From: Thermococcaceae archaeon
Lineage (GTDB): Archaea > Methanobacteriota_B > Thermococci > Thermococcales > Thermococcaceae
Length of the DNA: 7,030 bases
NCBI GenBank assembly: GCA_027064745.1
Contig: JAMOPD010000360.1
Coordinates: 1-7,030 of the forward strand
Direction: 5' to 3'
Of the stretch, positions 1 through 5,954 are shown in pieces. Position 1 is the stretch's first letter. Each line of letters begins with the position of its first letter. The notes beneath the pieces were generated by a model. That model was not told the origin of the DNA, did not search any database, and saw only the letters and a program-made list of their open reading frames with translations. Both the position numbers and the translations under genes were made by a program.

Positions 1-305
1 AGCGCTTCGGGCTCATGGATTTCATAGACAAGACCTTCTTCGCCGACGAAGTTCTCGCTTACAAGCCGATGCCGGAGATGTTCAAAAAGCCGCTCGAGGT
101 TTTTGGTGTGGAGCCGGACGAGGCGATTCACATAGGCGACACCTACGCGGAGGACTTCGAGGGGGCGCTGAGGACAGGCATGTGGGCGGTCTGGATAAAC
201 CCGGGGGCAGAGGAGGTCAGGAAAATCCACGAGAGGGGCTTCGAGGTTCCCGACGTTGAGGGGATTCTGGAGGTTTTGAAGGTGATTGAATCGGGAAGTA
301 TTTAA
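1..305 (+). CDS. HAD-family hydrolase, C-terminal part (5' end outside window)
   Basis: This is the 3' end of a haloacid dehalogenase-superfamily phosphatase; the frame is open from base 3 and stops with TAA at 303-305. Visible motifs are the YKP segment (bases about 60-68), carrying the conserved motif III lysine, and the [11 protein letters not shown] segment (about 135-167). The latter is motif IV, whose acidic residues hold the catalytic Mg2+. The nucleophile motif DxD and motif II must lie upstream of the window. The family hydrolyses phosphate esters of small metabolites in the cytoplasm, and the substrate cannot be read from this fragment. The internal ATG at base 15 is not the start, because the frame continues upstream and half the catalytic core would be missing. 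The gene is GC-rich like the right-hand flank, so it looks like native chromosome bordering the accessory genes. Confidence 0.9.
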   Translation, partial: RFGLMDFIDKTFFADEVLAYKPMPEMFKKPLEVFGVEPDEAIHIGDTYAEDFEGALRTGMWAVWINPGAEEVRKIHERGFEVPDVEGILEVLKVIESGSI

Positions 306-306
306 G
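299..306 (+). promoter_or_regulatory. Probable TATA box of relBE
   Basis: TATTTAAG overlaps the stop codon of the HAD gene. It lies about 36 bases before the ATG at 338, which predicts a transcript start near 328 and a leader of about 10 bases. This short leader still contains the GGTGGG ribosome site (about 328-334). Confidence 0.5.
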
Positions 307-337
307 AGAAGCCGTGGAGATTATGGTTGGTGGGAGC

Positions 338-520
338 ATGAGTGAGGTCGTTGAAAGATTGGAGCGCATTGAGAGATTGCTTATAGCCCTTAACGCCAAG
401 ATAGACAACTTCCTTGGCCACGAGGAACTAACGGAGAAGGAACTGGAGGAGCTCAGAAAAATGCGAGAGGAAGTTAAGCGGGGAGAGTTCGTTAGGTTCG
501 AGGAGCTTTTTGAGGAGTGA
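338..520 (+). CDS. relB: RelB-family antitoxin
   Basis: This 60-residue protein is acidic and almost entirely helical, beginning MSEVVERLERIERLL and ending EFVRFEELFEE. It is the antitoxin of a type II RelBE pair: it binds and neutralises the RelE-like mRNA nuclease encoded 3 bp downstream. Archaeal RelB (known from Pyrococcus horikoshii) is about this size, lacks a compact hydrophobic core and wraps around the toxin. The long N-terminal helix and aromatic C-terminal segment here fit that shape. I chose the ATG at 338 because GGTGGG sits just upstream and the likely TATA box at 299-306 places transcription start near 328. A GTG at 314 and an ATG at 323 are in frame but would lie before the transcript begins. 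The identification rests mainly on the RelE partner, because RelB sequences are poorly conserved. Confidence 0.8.
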   Translation: MSEVVERLERIERLLIALNAKIDNFLGHEELTEKELEELRKMREEVKRGEFVRFEELFEE

Positions 521-523
521 CCC

Positions 524-778
524 ATGTACGAAGTGGTTTTCACAAAGAAAGCTGCCAAGCAGATAAAAGCCTTGCAACCCGCGCATAAGAGAAAGTTAAA
601 GGAGATAACCTCCCGTCTCTCCGAGAACCCCTTCTCTTACCCCTACAAGAAGATTCGCGGCGAGGAACACACGTACAGGATAAGGGTAGGCCAGTTCAGA
701 ATCCTTTACGAGGTAGACGATGAGAACTTCAGGGTCATAATCTTCAAGATTGAGAGAAGGGAGCGGGCCTATCGTTAG
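524..778 (+). CDS. relE: RelE-family toxin (mRNA endoribonuclease)
   Basis: This 84-residue basic protein has the RelE/ParE fold pattern. It starts with a strand (YEVVFTKKA), followed by two helices, the core YRIRVGQFRILYEVD (residues 51-65) and a C-terminal strand ending ERRERAYR. RelE toxins cleave mRNA in the ribosomal A site. In the P. horikoshii homologue a C-terminal arginine (Arg85) is essential and Arg40, Arg58 and Arg65 contribute. The likely counterparts here are in R52/R54/R59 and the R78-R84 cluster, so the protein looks catalytically intact. It follows relB after 3 bp, with GGAG of the relB stop region as ribosome site, so the pair is co-transcribed and co-translated. A ParE-like gyrase poison of the same fold is a less likely alternative. 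Confidence 0.9.
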   Translation: MYEVVFTKKAAKQIKALQPAHKRKLKEITSRLSENPFSYPYKKIRGEEHTYRIRVGQFRILYEVDDENFRVIIFKIERRERAYR

Positions 779-841
779 CTCCAATGAATTCAGACTGCCT
801 GCTCTGGATTTCCACTATTCCACGTAAGAGGAGCATCTTCA
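743..841 (-). pseudogene. Possible vestigial toxin ORF after the 60-aa antitoxin-like gene
   Basis: On the minus strand an ATG at 841-839 overlaps the TGA stop of the upstream 60-aa gene as ATGA. This is the usual coupling of an antitoxin to its toxin. The frame reads MKMLLLRGIVEIQSRQ... and stops after 32 codons, and its second half is antisense to the end of relE. It is too short for a PIN, RelE or other known toxin. It may be the stump of a toxin gene cut off when relBE arrived. The overlap could also be chance, since I see no recognisable toxin motif. Confidence 0.25.
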
Positions 842-1021
842 TATCGATGGAAGCTCCTCATAGAGCTCTGCCTCCAGGTCCTCCCAGCTCTTGGAGGTCT
901 TCAGATAACCGAAGGCTCTCTTGATGACCTCATCAACGTTTGCCCTCGCTTCAGCCCGCATCTTGTCCATTTTGATTCTCCATTCCGCGTTGGCCCCAAT
1001 CTTTCCAGCCACGTTTTCCAT
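839..1021 (-). CDS. Small antitoxin-like protein, function unknown
   Basis: This 60-residue, charged, predicted all-helical protein begins MENVAGKIGANAEWRIKMDK and ends SWEDLEAELYEELPSI. I do not recognise the family. Its size, charge and Trp/Leu-rich acidic C-terminus resemble type II antitoxins that lie across a toxin surface, and its setting between relBE and vapBC supports that reading. The start is convincing: GGTGA lies 4-5 bases before the ATG, and a TATA-like element sits about 36 bases upstream at 1054-1061. It lies 66 bp downstream of vapC on the same strand but probably has its own promoter. No intact partner toxin follows; only a 32-codon frame overlaps its stop as ATGA. It may be an orphan antitoxin, or an anti-toxin factor against toxins encoded elsewhere. 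Confidence 0.6.
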   Translation of the reverse strand: MENVAGKIGANAEWRIKMDKMRAEARANVDEVIKRAFGYLKTSKSWEDLEAELYEELPSI

Positions 1022-1053
1022 CGTCTCACCGGATAATTACTCGAAACTACCTC

Positions 1054-1061
1054 ATAAAAAA
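1054..1061 (-). promoter_or_regulatory. Probable TATA box of the 60-aa gene
   Basis: On the minus strand TTTTTTAT follows an A-rich BRE-like AAATC. It lies about 36 bases before the ATG at 1021, giving a leader of roughly 10 bases that contains the GGTGA ribosome site. Confidence 0.4.
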
Positions 1062-1087
1062 GATTTACTGGCATGGCTTTCCAGAAG

Positions 1088-1480
1088 TCATCGAAGGAGC
1101 TTCGCCTCCACGTAATTTTTGGCGGCCAGATACTGTTTCTCGTCCGCAGTCAGAAATTCCGCGTTCAGTGCCTCGGCCAAGGCTATGTAAAGGGCGTCGT
1201 AGATCGTAATGTTCTCCTCCAATGCTATTTCCAGCCCCCTCTCGAAGAAGTTTTGCGCTTCAAACGTAAGCATGCCCTCTCCGATGAGTTTGAGGACGGT
1301 TATAAGGTTCCTGCCGGCCTCTTCAGTGGCTCTACCTGTCCTAATGGCCTTCCATATAGCGTTCATCCCTTCAACGAAGGCATAGTCCAGCGTCGCCGTG
1401 CTGGAATCGAGCTCAATCTCTTCCCAGCTTGGTTCCTTGAGGAGAACCCTGACGAGAACCGAGGCATCAACAACTATCAC
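1088..1480 (-). CDS. vapC: VapC-family PIN-domain ribonuclease toxin
   Basis: This 130-residue PIN-domain protein is full length for VapC. All four acidic metal ligands are visible: D5 in VVDASVLV, E37 in FVEGMN, D95 in ITIYDALYIALA and D113 in FLTADEK. VapC toxins are Mg2+/Mn2+-dependent endoribonucleases that cut tRNA or rRNA and stop growth when their antitoxin is degraded. The start codon lies inside the 3' end of vapB (14-bp overlap), the usual translational coupling. The intact active site means this is a live toxin and not a relic. The RNA target cannot be predicted from the sequence. Confidence 0.93.
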   Translation of the reverse strand: MIVVDASVLVRVLLKEPSWEEIELDSSTATLDYAFVEGMNAIWKAIRTGRATEEAGRNLITVLKLIGEGMLTFEAQNFFERGLEIALEENITIYDALYIALAEALNAEFLTADEKQYLAAKNYVEAKLLR

Positions 1481-1691
1481 GGTCCTCCCTCACGGACTTC
1501 GCTGCAAACCCCTTCTCAACAGAAACCGGCGTGCGTCTGAGTATCTCCATGGCCTCTTTTATCTTCTTTCTCCGTTCTTCCTCGTCTATGCGCCTTCTTA
1601 TAAACTCCCTAATCTCCTCGCTCCAATTTATGTCAAGCTCCTTCATCTTGAGCTTCAACTCATCGGGAACGCGGACAGTAACGATGGCCAT
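1467..1691 (-). CDS. vapB: VapB-family antitoxin with ribbon-helix-helix DNA-binding domain
   Basis: This 74-residue antitoxin of the VapBC pair has an N-terminal strand MAIVTVRVP (residues 1-9). Helix 1 spans about 10-20 and helix 2 about 23-38 (WSEEIREFIRRRI), the ribbon-helix-helix pattern of dimeric repressors. The charged tail (40-74) should wrap around VapC. I chose the ATG at 1691 because a perfect GAGGTG ribosome site (1698-1703) lies 6 bases upstream. The longer in-frame start at 1745 would lie upstream of the TATA box and put the palindrome inside the coding region. A 15-bp palindrome at 1706-1720 lies between TATA box and start, as expected for autorepression. A second related inverted repeat faces the neighbouring operon. 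Confidence 0.88.
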   Translation of the reverse strand: MAIVTVRVPDELKLKMKELDINWSEEIREFIRRRIDEEERRKKIKEAMEILRRTPVSVEKGFAAKSVREDRDSC

Positions 1692-1705
1692 GTAATACAC
1701 CTCGA

Positions 1706-1720
1706 AATACAATTTGTATT
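1706..1720. repeat. Perfect palindrome AATACAA-T-TTGTATT, probable vapBC operator
   Basis: Two 7-base arms are exactly inverse-complementary around a single central base. The site lies between the vapBC TATA box (about 1727-1732) and the predicted transcript start near 1704. Bound protein there would block transcription. VapB ribbon-helix-helix dimers bind such palindromes in their own promoters. Confidence 0.65.
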
Positions 1721-1726
1721 GCAAGG

Positions 1727-1732
1727 ATAAAA
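1727..1732 (-). promoter_or_regulatory. Probable TATA box of vapBC
   Basis: Minus-strand TTTTAT within CCTTTTATCC is preceded by a BRE-like CGAAA. It lies about 38 bases before the vapB ATG, giving a leader of about 13 bases that holds the GAGGTG site. Confidence 0.5.
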
Positions 1733-1767
1733 GGATTTCGGACAATGGCGCTCAGACCAATTTCAAG

Positions 1768-1786
1768 TTGTATTTGGCTTATACAA
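1768..1786. promoter_or_regulatory. Inverted repeat TTGTAT-N7-ATACAA upstream of the defence operon
   Basis: The 6-base arms are the same half-sites as in the vapBC palindrome, but in the opposite spread arrangement with a 7-base spacer. The right arm abuts the BRE/TATA region of the plus-strand operon (TTTAAATA at 1790-1797), so a bound protein would compete with TBP/TFB. The centre lies roughly 60 bp from the vapBC palindrome. The half-site also occurs singly by chance inside genes (for example near 1926), so only the paired placement is informative. Confidence 0.4.
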
Positions 1787-1797
1787 AGCTTTAAATA
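1785..1797 (+). promoter_or_regulatory. BRE/TATA promoter of the four-gene operon
   Basis: AAAGC followed by TTTAAATA is a good Thermococcales BRE-TATA element. The distance from the TATA centre (about 1794) to the GTG at 1822 is 28 bases, close to the normal TATA-to-start-site distance. The message is therefore probably leaderless or nearly so. Confidence 0.6.
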
Positions 1798-1821
1798 GGT
1801 TTAGACCATTAACGTACCCAG

Positions 1822-2247
1822 GTGAACAACATTAGGGTAGTGTTAGTAACCTCATGTGGGGCTAAAAAGGAAGAAACTCCACAGCCCGCAGGTAAACTCT
1901 ACAAGTCCTCTAGAATACGCCACCTATACAAGAGATCAAAAGAACTTGGAATACCCTTTTACATCTTAAGTGCAAAGTATGGGCTTATCAATGCTGATAC
2001 TATTATAGAACCATATGACAAAGTCATGACGCCTGAAAGGGCAGCGGAACTTCTACCCCAGGTCAAAGAGACCATCAAGAGCTTTGATCTAGTCATTTTC
2101 TACAAAGGTGGAGCCCGAAAAGAGTATCGGGAGCTAATTGAGAAAGCCTGTGAAGAGACTGATACGCGACTGATTAGTTTTGGGTATGGGAATATGGGGG
2201 ATATCAGGAAATTGGGGGCGGTATTGCATGGAGAAAAAACAGACTAA
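1822..2247 (+). CDS. DUF6884-like protein, possible nucleobase-modifying partner of the TGT-like enzyme
   Basis: This 141-residue cytoplasmic protein is the first gene of the operon. The pattern is that of DUF6884-type proteins: a strand ending in a cysteine loop (VLVTSCGAKK, C12), then PAGKLYKSS (22-30), FYILSAKYGLI (46-56), EPYDKVM (63-69) and IFYKGGARKEY (92-102). The Cys-loop followed by LYKSSRIRHLY recalls the catalytic motif of archaeosine synthase ArcS (a Cys-containing loop and KPYxxSxxH), which converts preQ0 in tRNA to archaeosine. I infer, from memory of these motifs, that it could process a 7-deazaguanine base placed by the TGT-like protein at the operon's end. Its biochemical activity is otherwise unknown. 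It starts with GTG without a separate ribosome site, fitting a leaderless message, and its last 20 bases overlap nurA. Confidence 0.75.
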   Translation: MNNIRVVLVTSCGAKKEETPQPAGKLYKSSRIRHLYKRSKELGIPFYILSAKYGLINADTIIEPYDKVMTPERAAELLPQVKETIKSFDLVIFYKGGARKEYRELIEKACEETDTRLISFGYGNMGDIRKLGAVLHGEKTD

Positions 2248-4009
2248 ATTGGTAGTTGACCCTGGTGCACGCAGAGCCCTTCAAAATGAGTTTCTGATAC
2301 TTTACCAAGAAATCGGAGAACATCAAGAACTCCTTACTCAGGTTCTTCATTTTGTCTGGGATACCCTCCCTGAGCTTATAAGAGACAATACTCCCATGGA
2401 TATAGTGGGATGGAGAGGCACTCCCATCTCACCTTATCCTTTAAAAATTGAGAGCTTTAAAAAGACAGATCAGGAATTTTTTTCTTCTCGTGAGGAGCTC
2501 ATTAAAAGCTTAGATTTAGAAAGTATGGCAAAACTCTTCCAGCATCCGAATATTGAAATTATAGGAATAGATGAGTCTAGGGTTGAAATACCCCTACAAG
2601 GAAGCGCATTTGCATACCTGAAAAGTGTCGCATTTAGGATGTATAAAACAGAAGATGGTCAGAGAGAAGCCGTTGGCCCAATTGTTAGGGATCTTAAGAT
2701 TTCGTTTAAAGATGACCCATATTTTGAAAAAGTGGCTCAATTTTTGGGGTATCTTAGAAACATGTTTATTGCAATAGTTGCTATCAAGGAATCTGTCAAG
2801 AGTGGATTTAGACCAATAGTATTCCTTCATGGGCCTCTTGTGAGAGCCATCGGTGGGTTTACAGACATCTTCCTGAAAAAGAATGAAGCTGAGAGAGTAC
2901 TAACATTGGAAGTTTTTACAGAAGAAGGAACACCCGGTCCAGACAGCAATGAAGATAGGTTTTTACAGAAGAATATCCTGGGAGAAACGTGGCTTCGAAA
3001 GCTTCATGAAGAAGAAATTAGGTTAATAGACGATCCAAGTGGCTCGGGAAAAGTTTACGCTGCTCAAGTGATTTACTCTAAAATTCTAGACAAGATTAGA
3101 AAGGGCAAAGACTTTCAGAACAGAGATAAATGGGAAAAAGCTATACCCTATGACGTATCTACAAGGCGACCTGTTCCTTTTGAAGAAAGAATATGCTATC
3201 CAGGCATAACATTGTACTTCTGGTTATTACGGGAGCTGTATAATGTTTGCAAGAAATATAACGTCCCGTTGATTGCAGTAGTTGAAAATATTGAAAGGTC
3301 GACTGAATTTGTACAATACGTCCTTCCCCCCTTGTTCCTCAAGATATACTCCGACCCTGATTCACTAGATGAGATTCCCCCCAAAATTATATCCCTCTTT
3401 GGGAAGGGAGATTCAGTTCATCCAAACTTTGAGAATGTAATAACAGACCTGGAAAAGGGGTTATCACAAGCCCGGGAGGATTTTTACTGGCATATTTTCA
3501 GGCTTATAACGACCATCAATATAACAGATTCAGTTATCACAACTAATCTCCTCAGCGAGGGGACGTACACTACTCCCCTCCAAACTCACAGATATGAAAC
3601 AAGATCTTTTTTTGAATCCAATTTAGGTCATGCCGAATATGGAATAAAGAACGATTACAGCTCTATAGTGGAATACTACTTTAACCCTGCAGAATACAAG
3701 GTACTGTTCTCTTACCTTAGGTCTACCCCTTTGAAAGAACCTATTAGAGTCGAATTCTTTGACATTTACGAGAGTTACCATGAAATTTTAGGTGCAACAT
3801 ATTTACTGGCATTGTTATATCCCCATTATGGACTTCCAATTGTCTTATACTACACCGACAAAGTTGCAAGGACTCATACTAAATACCTTAAACAAGCTCT
3901 AGAATATGTATTAGTCGAAATCCTCCGAGAAGGATGGGATGTTAAAGTTGAAAAATTATTTAGATTGTTTAAGAATGAACTTTTTATGCGCAACTTTTGG
4001 TCGAGGTGA
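2228..4009 (+). CDS. nurA: NurA-family nuclease, large divergent form
   Basis: This 593-residue protein is the presumed nuclease partner of HerA. NurA landmarks are IGIDES (D115, first metal ligand), a helix with E188 followed by IVFLHGPLV (198-205), PLIAVVENIERS (347-358), PIRVEFFDIY (505-514) and PHYGLPIVLYYTDKVA (532-547). NurA is an Mn2+-dependent ring nuclease that degrades DNA fed through HerA. Known NurAs are roughly 340-450 residues, and this one carries a long insertion (about 220-480). By my alignment from memory to P. furiosus NurA, the D126 position is His201, Tyr291 is Leu536 and His299 is Asp544, so the active site is altered. I chose the ATG at 2228 (20-bp overlap with the upstream gene) over in-frame ATGs at 2180/2186, which would give a much deeper overlap; the ribosome site is weak. 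The helical N-terminus (1-110) is not recognisable. Confidence 0.85.
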   Translation: MEKKQTKLVVDPGARRALQNEFLILYQEIGEHQELLTQVLHFVWDTLPELIRDNTPMDIVGWRGTPISPYPLKIESFKKTDQEFFSSREELIKSLDLESMAKLFQHPNIEIIGIDESRVEIPLQGSAFAYLKSVAFRMYKTEDGQREAVGPIVRDLKISFKDDPYFEKVAQFLGYLRNMFIAIVAIKESVKSGFRPIVFLHGPLVRAIGGFTDIFLKKNEAERVLTLEVFTEEGTPGPDSNEDRFLQKNILGETWLRKLHEEEIRLIDDPSGSGKVYAAQVIYSKILDKIRKGKDFQNRDKWEKAIPYDVSTRRPVPFEERICYPGITLYFWLLRELYNVCKKYNVPLIAVVENIERSTEFVQYVLPPLFLKIYSDPDSLDEIPPKIISLFGKGDSVHPNFENVITDLEKGLSQAREDFYWHIFRLITTINITDSVITTNLLSEGTYTTPLQTHRYETRSFFESNLGHAEYGIKNDYSSIVEYYFNPAEYKVLFSYLRSTPLKEPIRVEFFDIYESYHEILGATYLLALLYPHYGLPIVLYYTDKVARTHTKYLKQALEYVLVEILREGWDVKVEKLFRLFKNELFMRNFWSR

Positions 4010-4011
4010 TC
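4003..4011 (+). promoter_or_regulatory. Near-perfect ribosome binding site of herA, overlapping the nurA stop
   Basis: GAGGTGATC is complementary to the 3' end of archaeal 16S rRNA and lies 4 bases before the herA ATG. It contains the nurA TGA stop (4007-4009), so translation of the two partners is likely coupled. It is the strongest ribosome site in the operon. Confidence 0.75.
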
Positions 4012-4015
4012 GGAA

Positions 4016-5935
4016 ATGGAGAAAATTGGAGTTATAGTGGAAGGAACATCAACTTTGAATTTTAAGTTTGTCATAACTGACGAAAGCGCAGAAAAAAAGA
4101 ACTTGGTATTTAGTTATGTAGAAGTCCCTTTAGATGACAATGGAGACGAAAAAATAATAGGGAGAATTCTTGATGTAAAAAAGATAAATCCTCTATTGAG
4201 CATTGAACAAGCTGGAGCTCTAGCCAAAGAACTAATCGAAGCAATTGGCACTCTTTCATTTCCTCCAGAGCGATATACTTATGCCATAGCAGAATGTGAA
4301 GTTGTTGGCCTACTAGAAAAGGGTGAAAATAAGATAAGGCAAAACCGCAAACCAGTACCTCCCGGAAAAGAAGTTCAACCATTAAGCATTGATAGTCTTA
4401 GGGCTCTATTCCATAAACCTTCTCCCGAGTACATTCCTATAGGGAAAATTGAAAGCTTTGGCTCTAGTGGTCAAGTTCCTATAACTGTAGACGGCAATGA
4501 ACTTATAACAAAGCATTTTGCAGTATTTGGAATGACAGGATCAGGAAAAACAAACACTGCAGCCAAGATCATTGAGGAACTGGCAATGAGAGGATACAGA
4601 ATAATAATTTTTGACCCTCATGGAGACTACTTTTCTCCCACGGATAAAGACAGATTCATCACTAACTTCAAAGGAGTTCTAATCCGTGAGGATGAGGATG
4701 TTTCGCAGAAAGTACTTGGGCAATTAAAAGCAGAAGGGATTGAAATACTCGAGTCCCAGCTTCTTCCACTTCTTCAAACTTTGGCGCTATTAAGAAACGA
4801 GCCCATCTGGAATTTATTCGAAAAAACTGAAGATTCAAAGCCATCGAGCAAGCTAAGGACAGACATTATTAAGATGCTAAAAGATCCCAATAACTTGCAA
4901 AAGATATTAGATAATCCTGTCTTCAAATTCCAAGAGAAACTTCCCAAGAAAATTAAACAGCACGTGATATTTCCCGAACTGAAATATTATGGCAGAGGAT
5001 TTGAAGGATACACATTACATCTTATCGAAGGATTTCTTGGAGAAAAATTTACTCCCGCTCAAAGGCGCCATATGCTAAGACTCATTAATACTCCAGGAAA
5101 AGGTGCTGATTACATAAAGGAACTTAGAAAACGGGTCAGATCGGAATTAATAGAGAGTAGTAGCCAAGACAAGAAGAGGAGTGGACTAACATTAGATGGG
5201 AAATTACGCGTTCTTGAGATGATATATGATGATTTGAGTAGGATGGCAACTTCCAAAGAGATTGACAAGCTCTGCCAAACAATTTTCATAAAGCCAGACA
5301 GTGATGAGAATGAGAACAACATTAATATCCATGTATTCTCCTTATATGCACTACCAGAAAATATTCGAAAGGTTACTGTGTATGCTATAGTGAAATACAT
5401 CTTCAGGGCATATAAGTTTGGTATATATAACGAAGAAACTCGTGAAGTACAAAGCATACCAGAAGTAAAGAGATACCCATTACTATTCATCATAGAGGAA
5501 GCTAGAAGTCTCATTCCAGCACACGCATCGCCAGAACAGGACTATGCCGGATGGCTAGCTGTGTCCGCACTAAGAGACTTGGCTTATGAGGGTAGAAAAT
5601 TCAAGTTATCTTATGGTGTCATTTCACAAAAACCTGCAACCGTCGATGCTCAGATTGTTTCCCAGTGCAATACGCTGATACTCCACCAACTTAAGAACCC
5701 AGATGATCAAGAGTACGTTAAGAAAGTCACAGAAGGACTAACTAAGGTGGAAATTGAGATGTTAAAGAACATTGGTACCGGAAAGGCCGTTATAACTGGA
5801 GCCGCAATTAGATCCACTATATTAGTGGAAGTTTTCAGAAGGTACAGCCTAGAGGGAGTAGTAAAGCCAACTCCTTTACAAGACACTCTTCGTCAGTTTG
5901 GTATCGATAACTTAAAGAACGAACTTGGATTATGA
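4016..5935 (+). CDS. herA: HerA-family hexameric DNA translocase ATPase
   Basis: This 639-residue HerA-FtsK ATPase is predicted to assemble as a hexameric ring that pumps duplex DNA into NurA. An N-terminal HAS-barrel-like region (about 1-60) leads to Walker A GMTGSGKT (172-179) and then RIIIFDPHGDY (195-205). Next come a helical insertion (about 210-480), the Walker B segment LLFIIEEARSL (489-499) and ISQKP (536-540). The end is the C-terminal RSTILVEVF (599-607), whose arginine is a candidate arginine finger. Walker B has Glu-Glu (E494, E495) and Ala-Arg where many HerAs have D/E-E-A-H. Archaeal herA usually accompanies rad50-mre11-nurA; this copy instead sits 6 bp after nurA with modification-type genes on both sides. 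That makes it an accessory, probably defensive copy. It is slightly longer than typical HerA (about 500-570 residues). TraC/VirB4-type pumps are an unlikely alternative given NurA beside it. Confidence 0.93.
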   Translation: MEKIGVIVEGTSTLNFKFVITDESAEKKNLVFSYVEVPLDDNGDEKIIGRILDVKKINPLLSIEQAGALAKELIEAIGTLSFPPERYTYAIAECEVVGLLEKGENKIRQNRKPVPPGKEVQPLSIDSLRALFHKPSPEYIPIGKIESFGSSGQVPITVDGNELITKHFAVFGMTGSGKTNTAAKIIEELAMRGYRIIIFDPHGDYFSPTDKDRFITNFKGVLIREDEDVSQKVLGQLKAEGIEILESQLLPLLQTLALLRNEPIWNLFEKTEDSKPSSKLRTDIIKMLKDPNNLQKILDNPVFKFQEKLPKKIKQHVIFPELKYYGRGFEGYTLHLIEGFLGEKFTPAQRRHMLRLINTPGKGADYIKELRKRVRSELIESSSQDKKRSGLTLDGKLRVLEMIYDDLSRMATSKEIDKLCQTIFIKPDSDENENNINIHVFSLYALPENIRKVTVYAIVKYIFRAYKFGIYNEETREVQSIPEVKRYPLLFIIEEARSLIPAHASPEQDYAGWLAVSALRDLAYEGRKFKLSYGVISQKPATVDAQIVSQCNTLILHQLKNPDDQEYVKKVTEGLTKVEIEMLKNIGTGKAVITGAAIRSTILVEVFRRYSLEGVVKPTPLQDTLRQFGIDNLKNELGL

Positions 5936-5954
5936 CCCGTAAGGTGGGTTCAAT

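Noticed and set aside
314..337. Longer relB starts at GTG 314 and ATG 323
   Set aside because: They lie upstream of the predicted transcript start near 328, while the ATG at 338 has a GGTGGG ribosome site.
217..558. Minus-strand open frame across relB and the HAD end
   Set aside because: It is a Ser-rich low-complexity antisense product of the Glu/Arg-rich genes on the other strand.
1083..1090. AGAAGTCA at the vapC end, inverse of TGACTTCT at 6945-6952
   Set aside because: The match is only 8 bp, both cover stop codons, and there is no longer match, so it is not credible as an attachment site.
1073..1730. Plus-strand open frames across vapBC
   Set aside because: They are antisense to vapB and vapC, whose PIN and ribbon-helix-helix motifs are unmistakable, and they show no family features.
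1692..1745. Longer vapB start at 1745
   Set aside because: It lies upstream of the TATA box and would make the palindrome coding. The ATG at 1691 has a perfect GAGGTG site and begins a standard ribbon-helix-helix strand.
2180..2227. Extended NurA start at ATG 2180 or 2186
   Set aside because: It would overlap the first operon gene by more than 60 bp and adds a Gly/Trp-rich stretch with no family match.
2476..2486. T-run inside nurA (and another near 3606-3613) resembling archaeal terminators
   Set aside because: Both fall inside an intact coding frame of an operon whose later genes depend on read-through. They are expected in AT-rich DNA.
3035..3052. PSGSGK in NurA resembling a P-loop
   Set aside because: Lys is followed by Val instead of Thr/Ser, the site lies in the NurA insertion, and no Walker B follows. 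It is most likely a glycine-rich loop.
4110..5514. Minus-strand open frames inside herA
   Set aside because: They are antisense shadows of a clearly coding HerA and have no ribosome sites or motifs.
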